This document shows, piece by piece, positions 34,501 through 44,531 of a stretch of DNA of 64,000 nucleotides. The stretch covers positions 3,038,001-3,102,000 of the forward strand of contig JALJCQ010000013.1 in the NCBI GenBank assembly GCA_023091665.1, given 5' to 3'. Each line of letters opens with the position of its first letter. The stretch's first letter is position 1. The translations under genes were made by a program, and so were the position numbers. This DNA comes from Pythium myriotylum. Its lineage: Eukaryota; Oomycota; Peronosporomycetes; Pythiales; Pythiaceae. A model generated the notes under the pieces. That model had not been told where the DNA came from. It did not search any database and was given only the letters and a program-made list of their open reading frames with translations.

Positions 34501-35562
34501 ATGTCTGACTTCTCTGAGCATGAAGATTACCATCTTGTGGCCCTGGCCAGAGAGTACGAGGATCGAGGCAGGAAGGTCTCGTGGGCAGCGCTAGCAGCTG
34601 CGATGGCGTACTCAAAGAAGGATGCGCAGGCGCTGAAGCGGCGGTTGACCACTCTGAAGACAACACACGGCAAGCTTCTGCGAGGGTTCCCAAGTCGTTT
34701 TCTCAAGTCCCTTGAGCATGCACGATCGGTCACCTCAAGACCCCGAAGACATGTCTTCATCCTCCCATACACTACGCCCACTCACCAGCCCGTCTCGCTT
34801 CACCCATTGACTCTGAGTAAGGTCGATTCACCGCTATCGTCAAACACTTCTGTCTGCAGAGAATCTCAAGGCGACGAGCACCAACACAACATGGTCAGGA
34901 CCACCCAACCCACCATCGAAGCCAACCCGCTCTCAGTGTCGGACTCTGGCCGCGTGGTTGCAGAGATATTTGCTGGGATCGCCAAGTCTGACGTCCGCCA
35001 AGCTACCGGCCACACGGAGTTCAATGTTGGCGAGTTGGCGACAGATGGAGTGGCAAACTTGGTTGATCGATGCCAACTCCGTCAACAAGATGTCTTCCTC
35101 GACGTCGGCTCAGGTGTCGGGAACGTGATTGCTCAAGTTGTCCTTCAAACGGCGGCGGATCGAGCGATTGGAATTGAGATCCGCAAGGATGTTGCGTCCC
35201 TTGGGTCACTGGCAATTTTCGAGGCGACGGCGCAGTACCCGCGTCTCTCACGAGCAACTAACCACCAGGGCGACGTCTTGCAGCTTGCCGAGGATTGGTC
35301 GGAGGTACTCGATACCACGGTGCTGTACGCAAACAATTTGCTCTTCACGCAGGAAGCCAGCCATGCTGTGCATCACTTATGCTGTGTCTTGCCAGGCTTG
35401 CGCATGGTTGTGCTTGGCGCGCGAGCTTGTCCACGGCATCGAAATCGATGCATGCGAGAGTTTTGTTTGCTGTGGCGCGAAGAGACTGAGACTCTCAGTG
35501 TTCGGACTGAGTACAAACATAGTCGAGTAGCCTTGTACGTCTACACAAGACCAACAGAGTAG
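34501..35562 (+). CDS. Myb-like plus DOT1-type histone methyltransferase
   Basis: An intact 353-residue frame without introns. Residues 1-70 form a Myb/SANT-like three-helix unit (FSEHEDYHLVALAREYEDRG, then KVSWAALAAAM). Residues about 150-350 match the DOT1 fold. The SAM-binding motif is VFLDVGSGVGNVIAQVVLQT (198-217), followed by an acidic GIEIRKD. The NN motif is YANNLLFTQEASHAV (277-290), and the domain ends in strands typical of class I methyltransferases. DOT1 enzymes methylate lysine 79 of histone H3 in the nucleosome core and affect transcription and silencing. Here the enzyme lacks the long N-terminal extensions of cellular DOT1, being essentially a catalytic domain joined to a DNA-binding-like domain. 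Its position within the TTAA-flanked element makes it transposon cargo. Activity and substrate are not shown. Confidence 0.8.
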   Translation: MSDFSEHEDYHLVALAREYEDRGRKVSWAALAAAMAYSKKDAQALKRRLTTLKTTHGKLLRGFPSRFLKSLEHARSVTSRPRRHVFILPYTTPTHQPVSLHPLTLSKVDSPLSSNTSVCRESQGDEHQHNMVRTTQPTIEANPLSVSDSGRVVAEIFAGIAKSDVRQATGHTEFNVGELATDGVANLVDRCQLRQQDVFLDVGSGVGNVIAQVVLQTAADRAIGIEIRKDVASLGSLAIFEATAQYPRLSRATNHQGDVLQLAEDWSEVLDTTVLYANNLLFTQEASHAVHHLCCVLPGLRMVVLGARACPRHRNRCMREFCLLWREETETLSVRTEYKHSRVALYVYTRPTE

Positions 35563-35630
35563 GGATGGCAAAAATGAAGTAAAACTGAAGTCCATTACGA
35601 GATCAAATTCACGCCGCAGGAGCGACCGCA

Positions 35631-36890
35631 CTAGTTGTAGCGATGGGCATCTTCCGTAAGGAAATCCCATGCGTTGAACGTTGGGAAGACGTCCACGTGC
35701 TCTGGGAGTTGCGCAGCTTGGAATTCTTGGAAGTTGGCGGGCAGCCTCGCGCGATCGTACTCAGTGCAGTGTGTGAACGTACGCGAGATCAGTGCTTGAG
35801 CTTGCTCCATCGTAGTGCACACGAAGTTCACGAATACGACCTGATGCAAACGCACTTCCGCCAAAACTGGGGTCCATTCGGCGGCCGTGATATGCGCGTC
35901 ATCGACGACGACGACAGGGACATGGCGGTGGAGAGCGAAGCGCAGCGTCTGCAGGCATTCCCCACGGGCGTCGGCAAGGTTGGCCGGCACAAAATGGAAG
36001 CCTTGCTGGCTGCGGAAGACGTCGTCGCTTGAACAGATCAGGGTCTGGAGTCGCCGAGCTTGGGCGTACACCTTCGTCTGCAAAGCAAATGTCGTCTTGC
36101 CGCATCCCGGGAGACCGCGAAGAACGAAGACGAGGCTCTGGAGCGCATCCCATCCAGTCGCACCCGCCCGCAACGTCGCGAAAGCGTCAACCCGTTCTCG
36201 TATCAACTCGAAGAACATGAGCAGCATCGGATGGGTTCGCTCCAGGACTTGATCATCTTGCGCGGCGAAAATATCGCGGCGGATGGCGACCGTGTAGTGT
36301 GCAGCGTAAGCTTCGTTGTCCTGATAGAACAACTGGAGTCGCCTGCGCATCGTTGACTCAGGAATGTCGTGCCACGAGCGAGTGAGGAGGTCTTGAACGT
36401 CGAGATTTCCCTCGAAACTGACGCGACAGAATGCGTGGTAGCCCGCTCGTGCCAGTAACACGTATCTGTTCCACTCTGAGTACGTCACGTTGGTGTTGTC
36501 GATTATCACGATCGAAACACGTCGAATCAGCGCTTGGAAACACTCCGCTTGGCAACGCGCATGCGCTTCCCCGAGCCTGGTCGAATCATATCTGTAACCG
36601 TGGTGAGTGATGAAATATGTGTCTGCGCTGCAGATCTGGGCCTCGAGCCCAATCGATTCGGCGTAAAGCTTGAGGAAAACTGCGAACGTTGACTTCCCGC
36701 ACCCTGGTAGCCCACGGAGGATGACGACGAGGCTTCGACGATCGCGAGTGCGGATGCGCTCGTCGCTGAACTTATCGACGATCATACGGACCTCCTCGGG
36801 GAACATGCGGACGATCGGGTGCTCCATGATTGTGAGACCCAGAGCAACTGTGGCACGAGAGCGAGAAAACTCGTGCTTGATGGGAATCAA
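35631..36890 (-). CDS. Tandem P-loop (AAA_33/polynucleotide kinase-like) protein
   Basis: An intact 419-residue frame with two copies of one domain. Walker A motifs are GLPGCGKST (residues 60-68) and GLPGCGKTT (259-267). Each is followed by a CSAD/CSSD stretch and a Walker B-like VIIDNTNVTYSEW or VVVDDAHITAAEW. This pattern is that of the AAA_33 kinases found in N4BP2-like and polynucleotide kinase proteins, which phosphorylate nucleic-acid ends or small substrates. A DNA-end processing role in transposition is an attractive but unproven idea. The two halves are clearly homologous but diverged, so the duplication is old. The stop codon lies 69 bases from the convergent DOT1 stop. The start used is 36890; a later ATG (MEHPIV) is possible. 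Confidence 0.72.
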   Translation of the reverse strand: MIPIKHEFSRSRATVALGLTIMEHPIVRMFPEEVRMIVDKFSDERIRTRDRRSLVVILRGLPGCGKSTFAVFLKLYAESIGLEAQICSADTYFITHHGYRYDSTRLGEAHARCQAECFQALIRRVSIVIIDNTNVTYSEWNRYVLLARAGYHAFCRVSFEGNLDVQDLLTRSWHDIPESTMRRRLQLFYQDNEAYAAHYTVAIRRDIFAAQDDQVLERTHPMLLMFFELIRERVDAFATLRAGATGWDALQSLVFVLRGLPGCGKTTFALQTKVYAQARRLQTLICSSDDVFRSQQGFHFVPANLADARGECLQTLRFALHRHVPVVVVDDAHITAAEWTPVLAEVRLHQVVFVNFVCTTMEQAQALISRTFTHCTEYDRARLPANFQEFQAAQLPEHVDVFPTFNAWDFLTEDAHRYN

Positions 36891-37269
36891 TGACAGCTTG
36901 ACCGGGACAGGACGTTAGCATGCATCAACCAACGATGAGAATCACGTTTACTTACACATTCGTTGCACGCGCATTGTGTTGTTTTGGAGGCGTTTGCTGT
37001 CGCTGTTGAGATGGCGGAGCGGAGCAGAGCGAAGTCGAATGGCTAGGAGGAGGTGGAGAACTGGTTGAGTGGGCCACGATGAATATGTGGCAACGAGCTC
37101 ACGCATCATGTGATGACGAGGGATGGACAGCCGCGAAGATTAGCTTTGAAACTTTCCTGAAAACAACGGCGTTCAATTGAGTGGTGTCGGAAAGCAACGG
37201 CACTTGATGCAGCTATTTCTCCAATCGTTGCTTGACCCCACATTCTTCTCCAATCAACATCGACAAGTC
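36891..37269. other. Right non-coding part of the piggyBac element
   Basis: No gene is seen. It leads into the subterminal repeats and right end. Confidence 0.4.
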
Positions 37270-37425
37270 AAACGGGCAAATTTTGCACGATCGAGGGATG
37301 GGACGGTAAAAATTTATCCACTTTTGGGTTGAGGGAACAGCCCAATTTTTCAAATGCGTGATATGGAAAGACGAAATTATGGGTGCGGGAATGGCGAACG
37401 GGCAAATTTTGCACGATCTATAAAT
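37270..37425. repeat. Right subterminal repeats of the piggyBac element
   Basis: AAACGGGCAAATTTTGCACG (about 37271-37290) and GAACGGGCAAATTTTGCACG (about 37396-37415) match the left subterminal sites. Two copies at each end, within about 220 bases of the tips, fit the internal repeats of piggyBac-like elements. Confidence 0.55.
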
Positions 37426-37471
37426 ATTATACTTGAAATTTGTATTGATACACTTCCTATTGTTCAGCTCG

Positions 37472-37489
37472 CGTTCGCGAAAGGGTTAA
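37472..37489 (-). repeat. Right terminal inverted repeat and TTAA target site
   Basis: CGTTCGCGAAAGGG followed by TTAA, the exact reverse complement of the left end. Confidence 0.9.
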
Positions 37490-37867
37490 GCGCGCGAGGC
37501 TCGTGCCGACACGCCGACCTCCGTTTCGCTTCGGTGGCTCTGTAGTCGGCACGAGCGTAGCACCCAGCGCCTGCTGGCTCCACAACGCAAGCCGGAGTGC
37601 CTTCACATACTCGAGACGGGGGCGCCTAAGTCGTCCTTATATCGATGCCTTGATCTTGCTACTCGTCCATGCTTGCCAAGGAACTTTTTGTGGCGGTTTC
37701 GCGGTTGGAAGTAGAATAGGAAGTGAGTGTATTCATCGCAGCCTAAATGAATAAGAAGTCTAACCTCAGACGAACTGCCTCTCCTAGGTGCCCATGGTAG
37801 CTCCATGTGCACCCCTTTCTTTGCGTCGCTCACTGAAACTCCCTGCTGCGTCGTCGACCAATCATTG

Positions 37868-37887
37868 CCCCCCCCCCCCCCCCCCCC
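37868..37887. repeat. C20 homopolymer
   Basis: Twenty consecutive C, one of several long G/C runs in the repeat-rich half. Confidence 0.9.
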
Positions 37888-38119
37888 ATCAGTGATCACA
37901 CAGCAGGTGTTGGGGCTGATCATGAATCGAGCGCGACATCTCCCTAAGGTGAGTTGGTGCAGCCGCACCAATCACCGAGTCGCACGTCGCCTCGGTCATC
38001 CTTACTAATACCGTCATTCGCTCCTGTGGGCGACACGCTCGCCATTGACACCGCTGTTCACTTGCTGCCTCATCCTTAACGTCACACGTATGCAGCGCCA
38101 CCGTTGTCATCATACACAT

Positions 38120-38860
38120 CCTCATGGTGAGGCTGTCATGCGCAAGGTGCATCCCCACAATGGGCACGGTTTCCTTCGGTCATCATCGGTGTCTCGAATA
38201 CACAGCGCCAGTTCCACCCCATCGTGTTCTTCATTGTCTCCGATTTTCGGCAACGTCAACTCGAGACTGCGAAACGTTCAAGATGTTCGAGGTGGTGATA
38301 GGTGCCAAAGCTCACATCGGGTACGCAATGGCTGACGCTGACGTTGCCCAGCGCAACGCACTGGAGAAGCACGTCGCTAAAGAGCTCCAGTAAATGCCGC
38401 CACCGGTGTTCTTGATGTGCTTCTACGTGATGCAAAAATTTCGGAAGTACATAACATCGGTCCCCGAAGCGCTCCGCTCTCGTGTTTACAGTCATGTATA
38501 TCGCGTCCACTACGCAAGCTCTATCCCCGACCTAAATGATTGGATTCTCGAAGCCGTTGAAGCATGGAAGAGTGAGGCTGCGTTGCGAGACTTCGAGCGG
38601 TGATTCACCCAGCAGTGGCTGGTCGGGCGCTTCATGCAGTGGCAATATCTGTGGGCACCTACCGGCTATGCCAAGACGAACAACCCTGTTGAGCAGTTCA
38701 ATCGAGAGATCAAGCGCGACTACTCATTTCGTACCCTCCTGTCCGTCAACGCTTTGGCTCAAGCTTTCCTCGATATGTGCCACCATCGTTCTCCCGAGCC
38801 AAGACCTTCGACCGGCTTTCCATTTTCTGACACAAACAGACGATGATTCCATCCGACGAG
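38120..38860 (+). pseudogene. MULE-type transposase remnant
   Basis: In shifting frames one reads the MULE core signs. These are a stretch like QFHPIVFFIVSD, the acidic motif GYAMADADVAQRNAL (near 38320-38365) and a C-terminal part with FTQQWLVGRFMQWQYLW followed by YAKTNNPVEQFNREIKRDY (38590-38730). Stops and frameshifts break the frame at about 38393 and 38603. No terminal inverted repeats were found. Confidence 0.65.
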
Positions 38861-41085
38861 CAAGCCCGGCGCTATCGGCAACTTCAAAAGCAAGGCCGAA
38901 TCTCAGTGACGGAGAATGAACCAGGCTCAATTGCATTCTTTGCCGAAGGCAACATCCTGCGTGTGTTGCAGACCCATGACGCTGTCCTCAAAAGTGGTCA
39001 TTGACAACCCAAGAGGAGCTCGCCACAGCCGACGGTGAAGTGGAGGCGGAGAGTCAGCCGGCAAAGGATGGGTCGTGGATGTCGAAGCACTGGCTTGCTT
39101 GTTTCGAAACCACGTGAAGTTTGGGTACTGCATCCATCTCATCGCAGCTCAAGTCCATCAAGATCTGCCTGATCCATGTGTCAGGATCAAGAAGACGTTT
39201 GAACTCTAGGACAACAAGCGATGTAAAGGACGCCCCGCACAGGTTGGCATGCGCCAATTTCATAGAATGATAATTAAAGCTCTGAAGCGACGTATATTTT
39301 CAATCCACATGCCTACAATTCATCTTCGTACTCTTCGAGGACCTTGCCTTCACAAATCATGCATCTGTAGCGGGCCAACGTTGAAGATGAAATGCCGTAC
39401 GCATTGACAAAACGTCGTCTTGCAAACGCGATCGACAATTGGGAGGAAGTAGTTGAAGCAGATGCGCTGTCCAGTTTAGCGGACTCGTCGAGGTCGAGCG
39501 TCGCCCGCCACGAAGAGAATTGAGAGAGCCGTGAGCATGCTGGCACGCTTCTCCTTGTGGCTGGGGCGGCGAACGTAACGAACATCTCCAGTGCAGCTAT
39601 TTTTGCGTCGTACTTACGGTTTTAAGTCCTGTAAATAATACTTAACGCCGCGGCGCGGTCTCAAACAACGCGCAAATGGGATGTGGCATAGCTGACGGCA
39701 GTCAGTGCTGTCACGTCTTTGCGCGCTTTCCTATCGGCACCCGTCATCCAGCGTCAGCAATTCTTCGCCTTTTGGAAGGGGTATTTGAGCGCGTGGCCTT
39801 GCGGCGGCATGATTACGGAACAGGCCGCGCTGCTCCTGCTCAACGGTGTGAAGAAGTGCATGATGAGTCTTCCGCAACATGGAGACCATCACTCGGCGCG
39901 TGCTCGACGGCTTTCCTTATCGACGAATCGACCACACGGTGCTCGAGATGTACGATCTCGTCGATCGTGACCTTGAGTACACTTCGAGCGCCGCCGTTGA
40001 TGAGTACCTCTATCGAGACATTCTGGATGACGCGATTATCGATGGAGAGCCGTGTGTTTCGATTGACTGGAACCCGACGTAGGAACCAGCCGCCAACATC
40101 CGTCGAAGCGCGCCCAAGGAGTTCCGCGACAGGAACAGGGCAGCGCGCCGAGACCGCTGTCACCGCCGGCGCACGATGCGCGAATGGTTAAATGAGCAGA
40201 TCAAAGAAACGTAAGCATCAATACAGTTTACTTTTCACTGCACCTATTGTTCACGTGGTAACATGAATCACACGCGCTGGTTACGCTGCGCTACTTGCGG
40301 CGTGGCCTAGTGACACGTGCATTGGAATGAGGCTAATACCAATGCGCGAGTCACCAGGCCACGCCCCGCCGTAAAGGCTACAGCCAGCGAGAGTCACGCT
40401 GTAAAGGCCACAGCTCAATAGCTTGTCGACAACCACTACGCCGAGAATGCTACGGTGGTGCGTCGATTTTGCCGCCAGGAAACGGAACGAAAAGAAATGT
40501 GATGGCGTTCTAGATGGAGTTACTGAGCTTAATCATATAATCTACAAGGTGCGAAAGAAAGAACAAACGTTTAGTTAGTATCGTAGATAATCGAGACGGT
40601 TGCATTAAGCTACTCACATAATGGGATGGTCGCCTGGGCGGTGGCGCGTGTGGGCGGCGCGGGTGTCGTGGGCGGCTCGGTCGTTGTTGGGAGGAGAAAG
40701 AGAGCGGCCGAGCTTTTTGAAGAATTGGGACTCTCCAACTCGGCCACCCGCTTCACTTCTCTGCCGCCAGATTTATGCCCCTGAACCTACGCTCAGGAGG
40801 GCCACCAGTTGATCCGCCAACCCTCCTGTAAAAAGGTGGCCCTCTTGGATTTATCGATGTTCTATCTGTATTTTTGAATTTTGGCGCCGCCAAAGCCGTT
40901 GTCACAGAGCCAAAGCCATTATCGCAGAGCCGAAGCCGTTGTCGCAGAGCTTTGTTAGCAGAGCCAACAGGTGCCCTCAGTAGCCCACGTAACCTCAAGT
41001 AAACGGTTAATTCATCCAGGAAAACTATCTTCACTGCCATTGACTTGGTGCAAGGATGCCACCAAATGCGAGTCAAACCATCTAG
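38861..41085. other. Repeat debris without a clear gene
   Basis: Short frames at 39313-39585 (-), with a helical FARRRFVNAYGISSSTLARY, and at 39879-40082 (+) could be transposase scraps. I recognise no family. Inverted copies of a sequence around GGCGTGGCCTAGTGACACGT / CTCACCAGGCCACGCC lie near 40300-40370. No tRNA or rRNA is seen. Confidence 0.35.
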
Positions 41086-41116
<31 letters not shown>

Positions 41117-41130
41117 AAAAAAAAAAAAAA
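41086..41130. repeat. C21 followed by A24
   Basis: A 21-base C run is directly followed by a 24-base A run. This could be the A tail of a retroposed copy or an assembly join. Confidence 0.85.
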
Positions 41131-41499
41131 CTAGAGTCTTCTCACGAGAAATCCGACTTTTTCTGAGTCCTTCTAGATTTGATTCCGACCTTTCGCCTCA
41201 CTTCTTCTAGATTTTCGAAAAATATCTAAAAACTTAGAAATATCGCCATTTCTACCCGGATATTATTCCAGAATCCCTCCAAAAAGACTGTCTCCTTAGA
41301 GCCTTATCGGAAAAATTTTCAAATTTCCAACAAAAAAAGAATGAACCCTTTGACTTCTTCCTTCCTCTTCATATATTGTGCGCTGCCTGGACTAACTGTG
41401 CCAGGCAGCGCCTAACTTGGTGGTTTTAACAGTTTCGTATGGGATTGACGAGACGTTTAAGTCGGGTGATTGTCTTATGGAAAGGTACCCCCGGGGACA

Positions 41500-41880
41500 C
41501 TATTCCGATGGGGAAAGTTGGGAGCCAGTCACCTCATGTGTTGATACCACAATCAGAGACGTAGGTTTCAAGTTCCCATTGATTCCCTCAACTGATTTTG
41601 TGGTAACGCTTTCATTAGTGCGTCTGCCACTATGCCTTTTGTTTTGCAAAACCAAAACCTTAATGCATCCCTCCTCAAATATCTCCCTTGAGTACATACT
41701 CCGAGTCTCAATATGTTTGTGGAAGAGTTGTACCTGGTTGAGGGATTTAATGTGAAACTTATGGGGGCATCCAAAAGAAGGCCTCCACTGGCGAGTTTTT
41801 CGGCCACACACACTGTAAACAATTTGTGGCAAGCTGCTTGGTACAGAATGAGTAGCTAGCGACAGATCAGACATTCTGCA
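41500..41880 (-). mobile_element. Copia 3' fragment (ribonuclease H end)
   Basis: On the minus strand it reads KHIETRSMYSREIFEEG and then, in another frame, KGIVADALMKALPQNQLRE. These match the ribonuclease H end of the copia element at 55900-56230 (KHIETRSMYSRERYEKG and VADALTKALPQNQ). It is a broken fragment in reverse orientation. Confidence 0.7.
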
Positions 41881-42170
41881 TCGACCCGAATCCTGAAATC
41901 GGTTTGAACCCTTCTTTCAAGATAGCTGCTGCGGAACACATGCTGGCACACTGTCTCAACTCCTTTCACGGCAGGGTCTAAACCAATCGCGCAATCGGGT
42001 ACTTGCACCTCTCGCTTCATTGCCCTGCAACGTTGCAGACGGACTATTCTCTGCATCTTTTTATGGGCGATGGGATTAGCGATCAGTGATTTCGTCTTGT
42101 CGCACCTTCCTTGAACACTGCAATGACTTCTCAGATTCGACTTGTGATTGAATTTTCGCCTGCACTTTCC

Positions 42171-42198
42171 GGGGGGGGGGGGGGGGGGGGGGGGGGGG
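42171..42198. repeat. G28 homopolymer
   Basis: It directly precedes the first copy of the 630-bp direct repeat. Confidence 0.9.
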
Positions 42199-42199
42199 A

Positions 42200-42826
42200 G
42201 GGGGGATGGAGGTGGTGCTGAGCATCCTGCAGTTACATGAGGATTTTCCTCTGTCACCACCACCAACAGAATGGCAAACCCGATGTTTGTGGAAAGTTTA
42301 TCGCCGTATCCAGCCGGAAGAGATGGTATCCAGAAATCTCGTCCAATTAAAACACAAATATGTACACGAGAGCACCATCTTTGCGCGACTACTCGGGCAC
42401 GAACTGCTCTTTCGCCATACGTACGGGTGCGATTTGTGGCGCCATGGTCAAGTATCTACGGGCATTTCGCGCCAAAAGAAAGAGTGGGTGAGATTCTACG
42501 GACTGCTCTGTCTTCCATTCTCACTATCGAACTCACCTTGTGTAACGCTAGCACCAGTCGGGTAATAATCAATACGTGTAGAATCCATATAACAAATCTG
42601 TACGGCCCTCCTAAACACTCATAACCTCTACAACATGTTTGTTCATGTTATACCGTACAACATGATATATCCCCACAAAACGCGTTGTAGTTAGACTTGG
42701 CCGTGAAGGTGTCGACTACTTCGTAGGCGACCACGCCTTCGCACGCTGGTGGCTCTCGCGTCGTGCCATTCCCGTCGCGAATACGGGAACCTTGAGGCAC
42801 GCTGTATTATTCACACCGACAACTCG
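42200..42826 (+). repeat. 630-bp direct repeat, copy 1
   Basis: It appears identical to 43905-44531 (offset 1705 bases). It has two overlapping open frames of 119 and 117 codons, which are the same in both copies and match no family I know. The copies end exactly after ACACCGACAACTCG and then diverge. Confidence 0.85.
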
Positions 42827-42918
42827 TGATGACGATGAAAGTGATGATGGAAGTAAAGTCTATTGAGCGCATTAAATTGTACTCTAATAGCTGGGGCTCC
42901 GTGCCGTCTCATGTGCTG

Positions 42919-43330
42919 TTACCGTAGGTCAACCTGGCGAGAGAGCCAGGGGAGTAAGTCAGAGGGCGTGAGCCGTGGTAAGGCTGCGTGGCAGACTTGA
43001 CCAGTGGAATGGTGGGTTGCCAGGGCTCCCACCATCGTGTTGTGAGCCTTGAGCTGGTCGTGCCAGTGACGGACACCGACGATGTCGGCGAGTCGTCGAG
43101 CTGTGTGGAACAGCCGTCTGAGAGCGTCGTTCTTGGGCGGCCAGTAGTCGCGTAGTTGACGGAGTATGAGGTTGCTGTCGCCAAGAACGGTGAGGCCGTG
43201 CCAGCCGTTGGCCACGCGTAGGCCTTCAACGAGCCCTCGGTAGCTCGCTTGGTGTTGCGTCGTTGTTGGCTCGGCAACCCAAGTGGCCGAGCTCCAGTGT
43301 ATGCCAGGGTTGCGATCCTCATTCTAGGTT
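42919..43330 (-). mobile_element. Retroelement ribonuclease H-like fragment
   Basis: The minus strand encodes GWHGLTVLGDSNLILRQLRD and, further on, WHDQLKAHNTMVGALA. This is the pattern of an RVT_3-type ribonuclease H found in retroelement polyproteins. The frames are short and broken. Confidence 0.5.
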
Positions 43331-43467
43331 GCCACGATGAGTGCACCGACGCCTCGTGGTCCTGGTGGGGGAGAGAGGAGGCAGGGCGATCTGATGGGGG
43401 GGGCGGGAGCAGGCAGGGTGATTAGTGATGGTGGAAGGCTGGCATGGAGTGGGTCGTGTGACGTTGC

Positions 43468-43558
43468 AAAAAGATAGACAAGGGCCATGCCGGAGATCGA
43501 ATCCGGGACCTCTCGCACCCTCGCTTAGGGTGCGATACCGCCACCGGTATCTCGGAAG
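43468..43558 (-). other. tRNA-like/SINE-like fragment
   Basis: On the minus strand GGATTCGATCTCC (43504-43492) resembles a pol III B box in a T-arm with a 5-bp CCGGA/TCCGG stem. A 9-bp hairpin (TCGCACCCT/AGGGTGCGA, 43513-43535) lies upstream of it. A T5 pol III-type terminator is at 43472-43468. The A box is poor and the anticodon loop lacks the usual U33, so this is not a functional tRNA gene. A tRNA-derived SINE remnant is the better reading. Confidence 0.35.
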
Positions 43559-43865
43559 ATTACTGGCCGAGACCGATCTTCGAGTCCTCGTGTACGCCGG
43601 AGATGCAGACTTGAGCGCGAACTGGATCGGCATCGATGCGTGGACAAAGCAGTTGCTGTGGCCGGGCAAGAACGAGTTCAATGAGGCACAAGAGCAAGAT
43701 TTCATTACTTCGAACGGCACGAAAGCCGGTAAGGTGCGCGCTGTCAGCACCAAGTTTGCCTTCGTTCGCATCTTCCAGTCGGGGCGCCTCGTTGCCCGAG
43801 ACCAGCCAGAGGTTGCTCTGGAGATGCTTGGCAGGTTCCTGCGAAACAGCACGTGGGGCGGTTGA
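43555..43865 (+). pseudogene. Serine carboxypeptidase (S10) C-terminal fragment
   Basis: It reads LAETDLRVLVYAGDADLSAN, then WTKQLLWPGKNEFNEAQ, and ends DQPEVALEMLGRFL. This is the C-terminal part of an S10 serine carboxypeptidase (carboxypeptidase Y type). The catalytic aspartate region (YAGDAD) is kept. The usual GHMVPMDQP, which holds the catalytic histidine, reads GRLVARDQP, so the histidine is lost. There is no N-terminal part or serine site nearby. It is a displaced, dead exon among transposons. Confidence 0.75.
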
Positions 43866-43904
43866 ACAGGGCATTCGTCTGTACAATAATCAAGCCTACG
43901 GGGA

Positions 43905-44531
43905 GGGGGGATGGAGGTGGTGCTGAGCATCCTGCAGTTACATGAGGATTTTCCTCTGTCACCACCACCAACAGAATGGCAAACCCGATGTTTGTGGAAA
44001 GTTTATCGCCGTATCCAGCCGGAAGAGATGGTATCCAGAAATCTCGTCCAATTAAAACACAAATATGTACACGAGAGCACCATCTTTGCGCGACTACTCG
44101 GGCACGAACTGCTCTTTCGCCATACGTACGGGTGCGATTTGTGGCGCCATGGTCAAGTATCTACGGGCATTTCGCGCCAAAAGAAAGAGTGGGTGAGATT
44201 CTACGGACTGCTCTGTCTTCCATTCTCACTATCGAACTCACCTTGTGTAACGCTAGCACCAGTCGGGTAATAATCAATACGTGTAGAATCCATATAACAA
44301 ATCTGTACGGCCCTCCTAAACACTCATAACCTCTACAACATGTTTGTTCATGTTATACCGTACAACATGATATATCCCCACAAAACGCGTTGTAGTTAGA
44401 CTTGGCCGTGAAGGTGTCGACTACTTCGTAGGCGACCACGCCTTCGCACGCTGGTGGCTCTCGCGTCGTGCCATTCCCGTCGCGAATACGGGAACCTTGA
44501 GGCACGCTGTATTATTCACACCGACAACTCG
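43905..44531 (+). repeat. 630-bp direct repeat, copy 2
   Basis: Same sequence as 42200-42826. It is preceded by a short GGGGAGGGGGG instead of the G28 run, and followed by gypsy ribonuclease H sequence. Confidence 0.85.

Larger units (their letters stand above)
27853..37485. mobile_element. 9.6-kb cargo-bearing piggyBac-type transposon
   Basis: The left end reads TTAA (27849-27852) then CCCTTTCGCGAACG (27853-27866). The right end reads CGTTCGCGAAAGGG (37472-37485) then TTAA (37486-37489). The ends are thus perfect 14-bp inverted repeats with a duplicated TTAA target, the hallmark of piggyBac transposition. Inside lie a chromodomain-piggyBac transposase (-), an AT-hook/coiled-coil protein (-), a DOT1-like methyltransferase (+) and a tandem P-loop protein (-). 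All four frames are intact, so the element may be recent or under selection. Ordinary piggyBac elements are about 2.5 kb with one gene; three extra genes make this one unusual. Confidence 0.88.

Noticed and set aside
43468..43558. A functional tRNA gene on the minus strand
   Set aside because: The anticodon loop lacks U33, the A box is poor and the acceptor arms do not pair well.
42200..44531. The 630-bp repeats as LTRs of one retroelement
   Set aside because: The sequence between them holds a reverse-strand ribonuclease H scrap, a tRNA-like fragment and a carboxypeptidase exon in no retroelement order. The copies lack TG...CA ends and target duplications.
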